From Oscarella lobularis (Eukaryota; Porifera; Homoscleromorpha; Homosclerophorida; Oscarellidae), in NCBI RefSeq assembly GCF_947507565.1, contig NC_089176.1:1178001-1242000 (forward strand): a stretch of 64,000 nt of DNA. Reading direction: 5' to 3'. Of this stretch, positions 32,251-43,800 are shown piece by piece (positions within the stretch are counted from its first letter, which is position 1; each line of letters starts with the position of its first letter). The position numbers and the translations under genes were made by a program. A model generated the notes under the pieces. The model saw only the letters and a list, made by a program, of their open reading frames with translations. It was not told the origin of the DNA and did no database searches.

Positions 32251-33332
32251 TCAAACATCAGAGGACTCAAGGCTGACAAACGTGTCGACAAGGTCTTTCT
32301 CACCTTCTGTCAAGGGTATCTTCTTTTTTGTCTTTGAATCGGACTGCTTTGAAGCAAATTCTCGCTCATCAGACCTGGAAATATCTTGAAATTGATCGGA
32401 TAATCAAAGGCGTCATGACAAACTTGCCTCTTTGATTGGAATGCCCACTTCAATGTAACAACAGTAAGGACGAGACCCAAGATAGCTATGCATACTATTG
32501 CTACACTCTTCCACATCGTATTTTCAGGCACTATTATGAGTACAGTAGTAGAATCTAGTACATAGAAAATGACCGCTATAATAAATGATTTGATCAAAAG
32601 ACATACTACTGCCAGTGACTTTTGAGACAGGACAGGGTTGAACGTTGCACATGCGTTGATCTTCAGCCTGCCCAGCGCACTCTCTCCCTCCGTGACGCAA
32701 ACCCTCACATTTTCGAAATCGGTATGATTCGCCGCTGCCGCATGGCTCTGAACAGTTTGACCAAGTCGACCATTCCATCCACGTTCCATCGACTAAAACC
32801 CAATTAATTAACGACTCTTACTAAAATATTTCCAGTGCTACAAAGTACCTGGACACGGTCTTTCCGTACAATTTTTCTTTTCTTCATCCGACCCAACGCA
32901 GTTCTTTCCTCCGTTCTGCGGAGAAGGATTGCTGCAGTGACGCTGACGTGATGTAGTCCCTTCGCCACAACTGGCGCTGCAAGTCGACCACGGACCAAAA
33001 ATGGACCATCCACCATTTTCTGAAGATACACAAGAAAAATAACAACAAAGTCTATCAGAGAATGAGCACATGACTCACTAACGCATTTTCCTTTTGTTTG
33101 AGTCCAGCCTGAGCAGCACTCAGAAACGTGTCTATAGTCCAGCTTGTACACAGTTATTTGCCTACTCACAAGTCGATATCTACATGCGTGTACACAGTTT
33201 GAAAAACAGTAATTGACTAAAGAGAAAAATCGGTTCACGTTGTCTGGGTGCATCTCGACCATCCCCACAATCCGCACTTTGTTGTCGTAGGAACTGGTTG
33301 CGAAGAATGTGAGAAAGTTCGGTGCGCAGCAT
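32251..33332 (-). CDS. EMI-TSP1-TSP1 transmembrane protein (copy 2)
   Basis: This is the paralogue of 27756-28840 with the same exon order. It has EMI-like YKLDYRHVSECCSGW, TSP1 GGWSIFGPWSTCSASCGEGT ... CTERPCPG, a second TSP1 MEWSTWSNCSEPCGSGES ... CNVQPCP, a membrane helix (SVAIVCIAILGLVLTVVTL) and a short tail. In the first exon small base differences shift the frame relative to copy 1, so that the CGFWGWSKC segment becomes SADCGDGRDAP. Either the first exon of this copy is damaged or one copy starts elsewhere. The rest of the gene is intact. Confidence 0.7.
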
Positions 33333-33369
33333 TGAACCTAAACAAAGCGCTATGACGTAACTCCGCACT

Positions 33370-33878
33370 GCAGCAGACGCTACAGTACTACATGGATGTA
33401 CAGTGTACAGTCATTCGTATATTCTACGGCTATAGTCAGCTACACATATACACATCATTCTAGCAAGGCAATCGTGTGTGGGCCTGTGATCGCATAGACT
33501 ACGAGGCTTACGGTTCACTCCTATGACACACGCCTAGACCAGAGAGTGTGTCAACTTCATGAAAGAACAGGAGAAAGACGACAGCGTGTAGAAGAGACAG
33601 AAAATGCATCTTTGCAAATATAAAGGGAAATCCCCGGTTACGTAATGGGGGACTGCTGGTCTAAGTCATCAATAGGAGACTGGGGACTCCTGCACGCTCA
33701 GCGCACGTCGACTCCTACACTGAACAGCAAACAATTCGACTCGCCCGCATTCTTCTGCCTTCTCTAAAGACCGTCCAAATCCGTAATTTCGAAAATTCAA
33801 ATAGACAATGCAATAGAAAGAAAACTTTCATCCGAAATAATTCCACAGCAAACAAAGCCAAGCGATTTTGCCGACTGA
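33370..33878. other. Intergenic, nothing recognised
   Basis: About 500 bp lie between the start of the second EMI-TSP1 gene and the stop of FAD synthase. I see AT/CA-rich short runs but no coding, RNA or clear repeat signal. Confidence 0.5.
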
Positions 33879-35383
33879 TCACTTCCTACCCGTCCGTTCA
33901 AGTCCGCTATCGGTGAGGTCGAAAGCGGGTCGGTAGTTGCCACTGGCAGGCGACATCAGCGCGACATTGGGAACCGTGTTATGACGGCTTCCGAGTGAAG
34001 TGTACCTAAGGAAAGAGAACTACGTGAAGGCAATTCGTGTAGAGAGTGCTAGAGAGACCCTTTGTCATATAAACTGCAGTAAGGAATGTCAAAGTGCTGG
34101 ATAACGGACCACACGTCTTCGTAGGACCAATCCTGGGCAATACAACGTCAAGATCTTACAGTAGAGAATAAAATCCTCTTGTACCAATATTGGACAGACA
34201 CGCATGTACATTGGCCAGTCCGAATCAGTCAAAATAAACGGTAAGAGGTGATCTGAAACACCAGAAATTAATACTGGTAAAGGCACTTTTATTCTTTCTT
34301 GCCTGAATAAGGGTCGCCCCTCCGGTTTCCAATGAGTATGGCCTCAATGTGAGGATGAGTCTAAAGACATATCAGTAGATTGAAAAGACTGTCGCCGTTT
34401 CGTGTACGTCACGCTACCTTTTTGAGTTCTTCAAGAGCCGCCTTGATAGGACCCTTCTTTCTAATAAGATGAAAGTCATACCTGAAAAACACTGTTCTTT
34501 AGTTCACTGTGCAGCGATTCAATTTACTACTGAACCTGTCTCTTGATTCTTCTACAAATTCTTCTGCTTCTTGAAAAGGGTTCAGCGTAACAACGGAAAA
34601 CACTAACGGTTTATTCCACTTTGACGTCAATAAATGTCTACGCAAATAGAAATCAAGAGCAACTTTTACAGTCGAGAAACAATATTATCTATCAATCCCC
34701 CAACAGTACCTCTTTCGATAATAAACTGCATAAAGAAGGTATGCCAAGACCGTGCAATCTTTGCCACCGTTGAAGCTCAAGCACAAATGTTTCGATCTGA
34801 TAAAAAGTAGAGCATATACAGGGATACTATGACCATGACGTTCTGAGTCGTTTGTACTTGTATGTATCAAATGCTTTCTCAATAATTCCAAGAGTTCTAC
34901 GAAGAATTTTTCCTATATGACAGTCTACGCTTGCAGTCGAATAGACAGCTTCAGCTATAGAACTACCAGAAACAAATATAAAAATGTGTTTGTTATTGCC
35001 TCTGCTGTTTATACCAATAGTCAGACGTTTCTTTGCGGCGAACGTCAACCAGAACGTGAGACACAGATTCTGCAACATAATTCACTACAAAAACATCTGA
35101 AGCAAATAAGTGATGACTAACTGGGAAACGCGCAAATAGCCTTCGTCAATTTCTCTTTTAGCACTCCGAGTGACTTGGACTTACCAAGCACCCTGCATTC
35201 TCTATAGAAATCTACTGTAAAAGATAATAATATGTACATAACTAAAGCTAACTTCTGATTATCAGAAACACTGCCCCCACATTCCAAAGTACAATCTGAT
35301 GATGCAATTTTGGCCAATAATTCTGAAACAGTCGACGTCTCCAATTGGAGGAACAGTTCGAAACGGCACTCTTTTTCATCCAC
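33879..35383 (-). CDS. FLAD1: FAD synthase (PAPS-reductase-type domain)
   Basis: This is a multi-exon gene. The core is LCLSFNGGKDCTVLAYLLYA, the FMN adenylyltransferase P-loop-like motif. Downstream come LGYDFHLIRKKGPIKAALEE, WPMYMRVCPIL, the DWSYEDVWSVI segment, and YTSLGSRHNTVPNVAL followed by YRPAFDLTDSGLERTGRK and a stop. All are in the order of human FLAD1. Upstream exons (SIAEAVYSTASVDCHIGKIL, and FELFLQLETSTVSELLAKI from MDEKE) match the linker that follows the N-terminal molybdopterin-binding-like domain. That domain itself is not visible. The protein would turn FMN and ATP into FAD. The closest design is the short human isoform that has only the synthase domain. Confidence 0.88.
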
Positions 35384-35400
35384 ACTTTCATCCTAATGCA

Positions 35401-35861
35401 TTATTCGTTCTCCATCTCAAACTGCAACTAGTGAGATTTCCGTTTACTTTAGAAGACTCACAACGTCCGCCAAGTCCAGAAACGAAAACATTGTCCACTC
35501 CCGCAACTGATACTCCTTCACCATTCAGCTCACCCTGAGGTATTTTTGTCACACGAACTGTCTCACCCCCATCTCACCTGGTATTCGTCACTGCACGTTC
35601 CAGGCGTCAAGGAGTCTTCAAAGGGAGCCACGTCGATGGTGTTGCAATCAGACGTAGCCTATTCGTTCGTTTAGCTCGTCTACTCGTGTATCACTGGCGC
35701 TTCGTACGTTCCGCTGTACGATGTAGCCGAATTCTTCGCCGATTCTCGGCATGCTGGTCTTGTCATTGGCTTCCACCCCTGCTGCATACAATTGAATGCA
35801 CGTTAAATCACTTCGCGGCACAGATCTTACCAACGAGGCTAGCAGAACGGTGAAGAGCCAT
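35401..35861 (-). CDS. Small predicted gene upstream of FAD synthase
   Basis: Joining exons with GT-AG introns of about 45 bp gives a protein of about 95 residues. It starts MALHRSASLV, continues AGVEANDKTSMPRIGEEFGY, a DCNTIDVAPFEDSLTPGTC segment and VAGVDNVFVSGLGGR, and stops at 35401. I recognise no family. It ends 18 bp before the first Met of the FAD synthase frame on the same strand, so the two may be one transcript or alternative 5' exons of FLAD1. The calls of exon borders are tentative. Confidence 0.35.
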
Positions 35862-35935
35862 CCGAGTTGCGAAGGTGAAACGTCAGTAGCGTACGCTACA
35901 AAACAAAGGCGGGAAACCCCGCCAAGCTACAGTAG

Positions 35936-38900
35936 CTACAATTCGTTTTGCAATTGCTCGGTTGCTGTGTCGAGGCTCAACAATTTTCGTACAGTCTCTT
36001 CGAGGTGCGCTACACGACTTTCCAAGTCCGTCACCTTCTTCAGCAGATTTTCGTTCGTTGAGCTTTCGTCCGTGGCCTTTTCGTGACCCCCACTATCAAC
36101 CTACAAGCTTCGTTATCCTTCATATAAAAAGTCAACGTCACGGCACTAACAACGTCCACTGAAGCGGCGGGTGCGGGCGAAGAAGGCGAAGGTTCTTCAA
36201 TCTCAGAATCACTACAATTAATATCAGCACGTCTAATGGCTTCAATATAGAAAACTCTAGTATTCTACCTATTAGAAAGGGTTCCCTCCCCGATCGCACT
36301 CTTCAAACCATCGAGAAGAACTTGAAAACAGTCGTCGAACGATTTACCGTCGCTGAAGTCCGTCCACTAGAAAAAGAACACGATTACTATAGACAATAAT
36401 TATATTGAACCTGACCTGTCGTCTTGAAATTGTCAATTTGAGTCCGGGATCGATTGTTGAAAATGCCACCTTTTCCGACGCAACGGAGAAAATGGGCTTT
36501 TTGACGTCTTCTGCCAGGGCAATCTGTATACTAATGTAGCAAGAAAAAGGCAATAACGAAGATCATTTTTTATACTTCGTCCAAGCAGTATTCGGATGAA
36601 ACGGATCTTGCACTCATGACGTAAATAAAAGCTTTGCAACTCTACCAGTCACACCGCTAGCCTTGCTCGTACAACATGCAGACAGGCCCACCTCGATTCC
36701 ACTGGCAATCGCTTCGCGCCATTTAACACCTGCCCGAATTCCAGCTTTGTCGATCCAAACGGAATAGTTAGCATTTTGAAGAGCCGTCTAAATAGAACGT
36801 GTGTGAGCGAGCCACTCGAGTTTGCCAGACTACCTTGAGCTGTAGGGCAAAATTGAAGTTTATATGCGAATAGCTGAGAAAGACGTCTTTGGGACCGCGA
36901 TAAGAGGGAGCGTTTAATCTTCGCAGTTCTAAAACGTTCGTATGTGAAGCGGAGTGGCGAGGTATAAAAATGATTTGCCGTCAACGTGAGCCGTCAACTT
37001 CCGTCTTTCACTGAGATGCCTAACTCCCAACCCTGCCCAAGACTACTATCATCTTTCCTATAACAATAACATGAAATTGAACCTTTCATGTCTTCGTGCG
37101 TCAAGTCGAGCAGGTGCAATCCGTCAATTCCACTCTCAACGAAATGCTCAGCGTACGCTTCTCTCTCTTGCAAATCCTGTTTAGCACAAAACGCCGTATT
37201 TTACTCAGTGGATGCGTGCGTGCGGCTTCGAGCTTACTTCCTTGCTGTCCATCCACAACAGAACGTCATCTACCGTCCAGCAACTAGGATCTAGTCTATT
37301 GTCAGCCTGAAGGTCATCCAGAACACTAGCCGCTTGCCTGTGAGACTAGGCTCTGCAGTATCTATTAATTAATTAATTAATCTACCTTACTTTTGAACGT
37401 GTGGCACTAAAGCGTGCAACTTTAACAGAAGAAGAGGCTGAATCCACGACTCTACGATTAGACTATAAAGAAACAAAGTACAGCAGGTCTGTTTGATCAA
37501 TAGATCTTCGAAGCAACCTGTCTTTAGCCAGTGCTTCGGTCTTGATAGACAGCTTCATGATGCATAAGCAATGCAGCTGAACATCGTTGATGCGCGTTCT
37601 TAATCCTTGTCCCAGTTGTTTCATAAGCTTCTCCTTTGCAACAAGCAAAAAAATAGATAGGGGTCGTTATTTGGAAACCACTCCTTTCTGAAATTTACGT
37701 TCGCTGTTATTTGTAAGAGATTTTTCGTCTTCTGACAAACGCACGAAAGCACGCTCAACGGATCAAGAAGAGCGGTTCCTTTGCGGTCATAAATCATCAT
37801 CTGCAACACGCACACACACACACGACTTCATACAGAAAACCAGTAGCTCTCCCCATTTGCTCTTTACTTCAAAAACCGAAATTAACTCTGAAGAAAGAAG
37901 AGGTATTTTTTCGTCGTCCAACCCAAGAAGGTTTTGAAAATACGAAGCGACAACTTTCAAAGCAACCTCATAAGGAAACATCTTTTATGTATCCATAAGA
38001 AACATCATAGTCTTTCTTACTTCTTGTTCGAGGCTATCTTTCGATGCAATCATAGCCAAACTGTCTTGAAATTTTTCTTGTTTCAGGAATTCCTGACATT
38101 TCGTTTTCAATTCTTGTTTTTGAGCTTCAATCTTCAATGCCTGAGCTCGGACTGCTTCCTTAGCTGCCACAGCAGCCTGAATTTAATTAGAGAAAAACAT
38201 TATAACGTAAACAGTCCTTTATTGCCTTGCTTTCAGCCGTAGGATAGTCCAAGACAGCTACAATATCAGAAGCCAATTTTATATCTGTCTACAAAGTCAA
38301 AAGCTGAAAAGATGACATATCTACACAAAGCCCTTAATGAATACCTCAAACGACTGAAATCTACTCCGAGCCATATTAGTCTTTGTAAATTCGTCCCATT
38401 TCAAGTGCTTTGCTGTATGTTCAAAAGAGCTCTTCTGCATATCAAGTCTCGTTTTGCACATCATCTAATAATACAAGGAACGTCTCAAAGGTAAATACAA
38501 ACGCTTTTTCTTTTATGCATACCAAAAGCTCTTGTGCCGTCTGAAATGGGGTCAACCCTCGTTGGTTCTTTGCCAGCAGTTCCTCTTTCAAGTCGTCTCT
38601 AGCTACTAAGACTTTTAGAGCGGAGGATGCTTTGTTTCGTACAGCGCAATGAAAAAGATTCTCTCCTTCGTAAAACATCAAATCAGTCATATACATATAT
38701 GGCTGTGTTGCAGTCAGATCATACCTGCGTCGTTGGACTTTAGCAAAATTTCTGGACAGTATTTGTCGCAGCTCTTTATCAAGGCGGTAAAATTTTCAAA
38801 ATAAGCCGCTGAACCTGTTGCCCAAACGAGAGGAATGTTTCCATGCCAATCCACTTGGCGCAGACAATCAGCAATAATGCCAGAACGCTCGAGTGCGACC

Positions 38901-39190
38901 ACAACAAGGGGCAAAATGTGAGGTTTTTTGGCGACAGCCGCCTGATGAAGAACAGTTGCCTGGAGAAAAACAGTAGTGAAGTGGGCGTGGATCCACCCCA
39001 TTGATGTCTATCTACCGCGACAGAACGCGTATTTCGTACGTACGTTCTTTTCGTCGACTGAGAGTAAAAGTTTCGAGCTTTCTTTTAGGAGAAGTTTCTC
39101 TACAAGGGCCGCGTTGTTGCTCTTGATAGCGTTGAAGAGCGACTGGCGAGAATCTAGCCCGCACGCTTTGGATTGCTCTGCAGCTGCCAT
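35936..39190 (-). CDS. Ankyrin-repeat, SAM and TIR domain protein
   Basis: This is a multi-exon gene. The N-terminal exons (from MAAAEQSKACGL) encode ankyrin-like repeats (ATVLHQAAVAKKPHILPLVV, GNIPLVWATGSAAYF, ENLFHCAVRNKASSALKVLV). A helical middle spans about 37.4-38.4 kb. A SAM domain (CWTVDDVLLWMDSKE, HFVESGIDGLHLLDLTHEDM, at 37.0-37.3 kb) follows. A full TIR domain comes next: DVFLSYSHINFNFALQL, the YSVWIDKAGIRAGVKWREAI segment, SSEYCLDEV and KKPIFSVASEKV. The C-terminus is Pro/Ser-rich and ends in a coiled coil. The Glu of WREAI aligns with the catalytic Glu of NAD-cleaving TIR enzymes such as SARM1 and plant TIRs. SARM1 has ARM-SAM-SAM-TIR, so this is a related but different order, probably an innate-immune or NADase signalling protein. 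Confidence 0.82.
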
Positions 39191-39426
39191 TCTTTTGCAC
39201 CACAGAGGTCAAGAGAGCCTACGACTAGAAGAGTCCACTACGTTCCTTCACTCCTATTACGGCACGTCGTAACGGTTTAGCACCTCTGAATGAGAAGAGA
39301 AAGGGAAATCATCACTCACGTGGCCAAGGTCGAAAACACCAAATGTACAGTCCGACAAGATGCACGCATTTACACACAGACTTTATTGAACGTACACCGC
39401 TTGTAATGTACAAAAAGAGGTTCTTC

Positions 39427-40559
39427 TCAGTGCTTCGGTATGGCCAAAAATACAACGATGAGGATAAGAAGCAAGACAACGACGCAGCAGAGACCTATGA
39501 AAGAGTAAAAAACGTTTCGAATTGCCAATGACAATCGATTTTGCCTTTGTCTGAAGCTTTGACGCGAATTCTTTCCACATGTCTCGTCTCTCGTTCGATT
39601 CGACCAGTCGTCCTATCAACTTTATTTCCCAAATTGTCAATGATCTCTAAAGAGAAATAGTCAAAGGACAAAGGGCAACGTGTGAGACTAATCACAACCG
39701 TCCTGACGATCCACTTCGTCGTGTATTGTCAAGCCAATTAACTTCTGCCTTTCAACTGCCTTGGAAAGTTCCTCGAGTCCTTCATCTTGCTCTAAGGGAT
39801 TATGCATTACGTGATAAGGATAACTCTACACCCGGAGTTCGTTTTTATTACCTCTCATAATTTGCTGATGCTGCACAATCATTTCATCGTTGGTCAAACC
39901 ACGAGTTTCTTCGCTCTCCTCCTCCTCCTGCCACGGGTTCGAACTGCCTCCCATTGGCTGGCGACCCCCAATTAACTGGCTTCGTTGACTGTCTCTAGCG
40001 CGTGATTGCGACGTCGACTCCTCTCTGAACGCTTCATTCAACTGTTTCAGTCTAGCAATAGCCGGAAGTGACGTCAGAAGAGATATTTTATATAAATTTG
40101 AGTTACCTCGCGGAGAGATTGTCCACTTTGTCCTGCCTGCGTCTCGCTTCGCCCTCGGTTCTACGTCATTATCGAATAATAAGAGGAAACGCGGAAGCAT
40201 ATACGAATTCTACATGTGATAGGAAGACGTAGCCTTCGAAAGACTCGTTTTGAGTTGATTCAACTCCCGCTGGAAACTGTTCAGCTGCGATCGGATCGTG
40301 GAATTCAACTGGGGAGAGAAGAATTCGTGCGGGTCACATGACTTTCGATGAGTGCTCGTTTGTTTGGATTTACTTTAGAGGGGTTCGAGTCTCGCATTCG
40401 CTGTTGATTACGCTCGTTGATCTTTTCCATGATCGCGACGCCCATCTGAGAGAGAGAATCGCAGTCTGCGACCCTAGCATTTCGTGCGAGGAGGTTTCAC
40501 AAATAGAAATGTATGAAAGAAAAGCAATCAGATGATTCTTACCAATCTCTCGTACTCAT
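39427..40559 (-). CDS. STX8: Syntaxin-8 (Qc-SNARE)
   Basis: This is a multi-exon gene from MSTRDW (40559). Exons follow the human protein: VAIMEKINERNQQRMRD, the LNSTIRSQLNSFQRELNQLK helices, then NPWQEEEESEETRGLTNDEM. The SNARE motif lies in the last exons (EEMIVQHQQIMR, QDEGLEELSKAVERQKLIG, EIIDNLGNKVDRTTGRIERE, with the zero-layer Gln within the QDEIIDNL region). The C-terminal membrane anchor is VVVLLLILIVVFLAIPKH. It acts in fusion of late endosomes and related compartments. It is divergent from MRTF with a 259-bp shared upstream region. Confidence 0.92.
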
Positions 40560-40818
40560 CTTTTACTTGTTCTGTTGTTCACCTACGCCAAAGGCTTGCG
40601 TTAGGGGATATCACGTGTAAAGGAGAACCACTGATGTCATTCAACGTGCGGCGTGCGCTAAAATCTCAGTCCTATTTTTCTAAGCGATCGACACGGCAAT
40701 CCCTATTCGGGGTCCTCCTTCTCTAACCTAATCGCTAGACGACCATACCGCCCGCGCTGCGACTTCAAAAAGCAACCGTTCGTGCGTACGACGATCGGGC
40801 AACGCTCGCGAAACGTCG
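40560..40818. promoter_or_regulatory. Divergent promoter region between STX8 and MRTF
   Basis: This is a 259-bp GC-variable gap between the start codons of two oppositely read genes. No TATA box is seen. A CpG-rich segment near 40740-40815 is the likely core promoter for the MRTF side. Confidence 0.45.
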
Positions 40819-43800
40819 ATGGCGGACGAACTAAGGACGAGCGGCGTCGAATCGGACGCGGAAGCAGCGTCGGCGACGAACCTAGCGTCTACGTTCGACC
40901 CGTCGTCAGGAAATTTCTTCCTCGACGAGAACGGCGACGAAGCGGAAGAGGAGGAGGACGACGACGACGATCAGCTCGGCCGAAAGCAATCGCTTCAAGA
41001 GCGGCAAGAAGGTAAAGAAGGGAGGGGTGATATCGATCTCGTCAGAGTCGCGAAAAGTATGCTTTCTTTTTTTTTTTTGACGTTTTTTTCCTTGCAGCCC
41101 TCACGCGCAAGCTGTCGAATCGAATGGAACCGAAAGAGCTGATGGATCGCGGCGTTTTATTGGGTAAGGCGAGGACACACGCGCGCGCGCAAGCGTTCTT
41201 CGTTTGGGGTTTCTTCTCTGACTTCCGGTTCGCGTGTTTCTCTCAAATAGCCGGCTTCCAGAATGTGGCGCCGACGCTTCAAGTGCGACGCGTCGAATTG
41301 GAACGAGCCAAGGTGAGATGAAACGTTTCTCGTGAGAAGATTAGACAGGTGTTGGATGGGGGATCGGAGCCAGGGGCCCCTGTGTGCGTTCGACTTCCGT
41401 ATTTTTTTCCGCGCGTCTCGCTTTCGTTCGATCGCTTCCGACGTCGTCTTTGATCGTTTCTAGAAAGGCGATATGTTGAACCGAAAGATACTGAATCGGC
41501 CTGAGAAACGGGAACTTATCGAGAAAGGAATCGTGAAAAGTAAGGAGTCGTTTTGTTTCTCGCGCAACGTCAGTTGTGTCTAGACTGTGAGCTGTCACAA
41601 AGAGTTATTGTTGAACGCTCTAGTCGTTTCCTCACTAATGTTCAGTCATGATGCAATAATTTAGTTTAGGGTGTTCTGTACTAAATAATATGCAGTCTGA
41701 TGTCAAGTGTAAACGGGCTCTTAGAGTTGACTGATGAGTCAGGGAGAGTCTTATATTTTCTTATGCCTTGACCTTCCTCCTGGAATCTCACTTATGTGTT
41801 CTCTTTCCTTCAGGTTCCAATGTTGATCCTTCGCTTCAAGCGCGCCAGCTCCAGCTTGAACGATGGCAATTGCAGGACGGTCTCGACGAAAAGATGTTCA
41901 TTCGTCCGGGCCCTCTCGAATTGGTCCGCGATAAGATTCTCGAAGAGCCGCTACCGGGCGTGCGACAAGGCATCCAAACGGGCGTCATGCCTATACGAAA
42001 GACATCCGAATCGCCAATGCGACGTCGTTCCTCGTTCATGCGACCGGAAAAACAAGGGAAAAACGACGACGGCGACGTTTCGAACGGCGACGATGACGTC
42101 ATGATAGACGAAAGACTCGTCGAAGTGAACCAATTGTCAACGCGTGAACGCCGCCCGGGCATGGTTACGGCGCCCGATCACCTGGAACTGTTGAGTCCGG
42201 CAGACGGTTTACTCGACGAACCTCCCGATATAGCGGTCATCGACTTGGTTGACACGGAAGCGGCGTTCATGGACTTCACGCAGCTGACGGACGCTCATAC
42301 GTCGATCGATGTCGAAGGAATGCAGGTGAATGAAGATTCGATGAGTGCCGGAAGCAGCGGGGTTCTGGGACTGCTGAGCCCCCAATCGATTGAAAGCATG
42401 CGATCGCCGGCGACGACGTTTGCGTCCGAGGATCAATCGAAGCCGTCGACTCCGGGGACACCAGGTTTTCCGGGCGAACTGATGGGGGAGAGGCAGCAGC
42501 AGGTACGGCCACAGCAAAACCAACAGCAACAGGTACAGCTGCAGCACCAGCACCAGCTGCAGAATCAGCAGCAACAGCAGAATCAGCAGCAGCAGGTACG
42601 GCTACAGCAAAACCAACAGCAGCAACAGCAGCATCAGCAACAGCAGCAGCAGAAATTTATTCTTCATGAACAGCATCAACAGCAGCAGCAGCACGTCCAA
42701 CATCAAACAAAGTCGGACAGTTTAGGCCGAAGACAACCCGGAAGTGGCGCCAGGGAGACGGTCGCAGCGGCGAGTGGCGCAAGCTTTAGTAGCAGCAATT
42801 CGTCGTCGCCCCGACAACCGAAGAAGAAACGGGTGAAGCGCCATCAGGGAAAATTGAAATTTCACAACTACAATCCGCAGAATCAGCAGAATCAGGTGAA
42901 ATTTTCGTCGTCGACGTCGTCGACGTCGTCGGCGTCCGGCGGCGCAACGTTTCCCCCCGTGACGTCGTCGTCGTTTCTCGCGAAACCGTTCAAACCGACA
43001 GAACACGTGCAAAATTCGCCGTACGACTTACTTCTCAAGCAGCAGCAGCTCTACCTTCACCTTCAGATACTCTACGAGCAGAATATCCAAGCTCACAAGG
43101 GCAAAGCGCCGTCGCTAGCGACGACGGCGGCGGCGGCAGCGGCAGCGGCGACGACGACGACGACGACGTGGAATGACACCCAACAGCAGCAGATTTCGCT
43201 TGCTCAACTCACCCTTCAACACGCTGCGACGAATTCGATTCTCTCTCAACGGCAGAGGCAGAACGGCGGCGAGGGAGGTACGGAAGCGGCTGGAACCGAT
43301 CCGTCGTCTCTCATCCCGCCGCCGCCCCCTCCGCCTCTTCCTCTGCTGAGTCAACTCGGAGGCGCATTTGGAAGCGGCGGCGGCGGAGGCGGCGGCGTTC
43401 CCGTTGTCGATAACGGTCAATTGGAAGTGTATCAAAAACGCTTGGATATGATGAACGTCGAGCAGCTGAAAGTTGAGTGCAAGAAACGCGATTTGTACGT
43501 GTCCGGGCGCAAGAAGGATCTCGTCGCGCGACTCCTTCCCCATGCCGGTTCGATTATTCGCGACGTTCTTCCGCCGAAAGGGCGAGCGGACTCGCTTTCG
43601 CTTTCCGCCGAGCCCTACTTTCCGCCGCTGCACAACGATCAAAGCATCGGAATGACGACGACGACGCCGACGCCGACGACGACGACAATGATGACGGGAA
43701 TCAGTTCGGGCGTCGTCGGCATGTCGGAGCGAAACGGCATGAATTCGTCACCGCTTCCTATTACGTCGCCGTCTCTCAACGATTTTCTTCAGCAATCCGC

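Larger units (their letters stand above)
25773..33420. repeat. Tandem segmental duplication (units ~25773-28883 and ~28884-33420)
   Basis: Each unit starts with the DALRD3 5' region (CAGTTCTGACAAGAGC...), then the ~400-residue unknown gene, its upstream spacer and the EMI-TSP1 gene. Unit 1 ends near GTAGTCATT at 28883, where the second CAGTTCTGACAAGAGC begins. Unit 2 ends at the matching CAGTCATT near 33415. Unit 2 is longer because of a 1.3-kb foldback element. Introns and spacers are conserved, so the duplication was by DNA, not retroposition. Confidence 0.88.

Noticed and set aside
40376-40395. A GGTTCGAGTC stretch resembling a tRNA T-arm
   Set aside because: It lies in a syntaxin-8 exon, and no acceptor, D or anticodon arm is present.
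42209-43642. Long minus-strand and alternate ORFs within MRTF
   Set aside because: They are products of CAG/GCC/GAC repeats read in other frames (poly-Leu, poly-Arg, poly-Ala).
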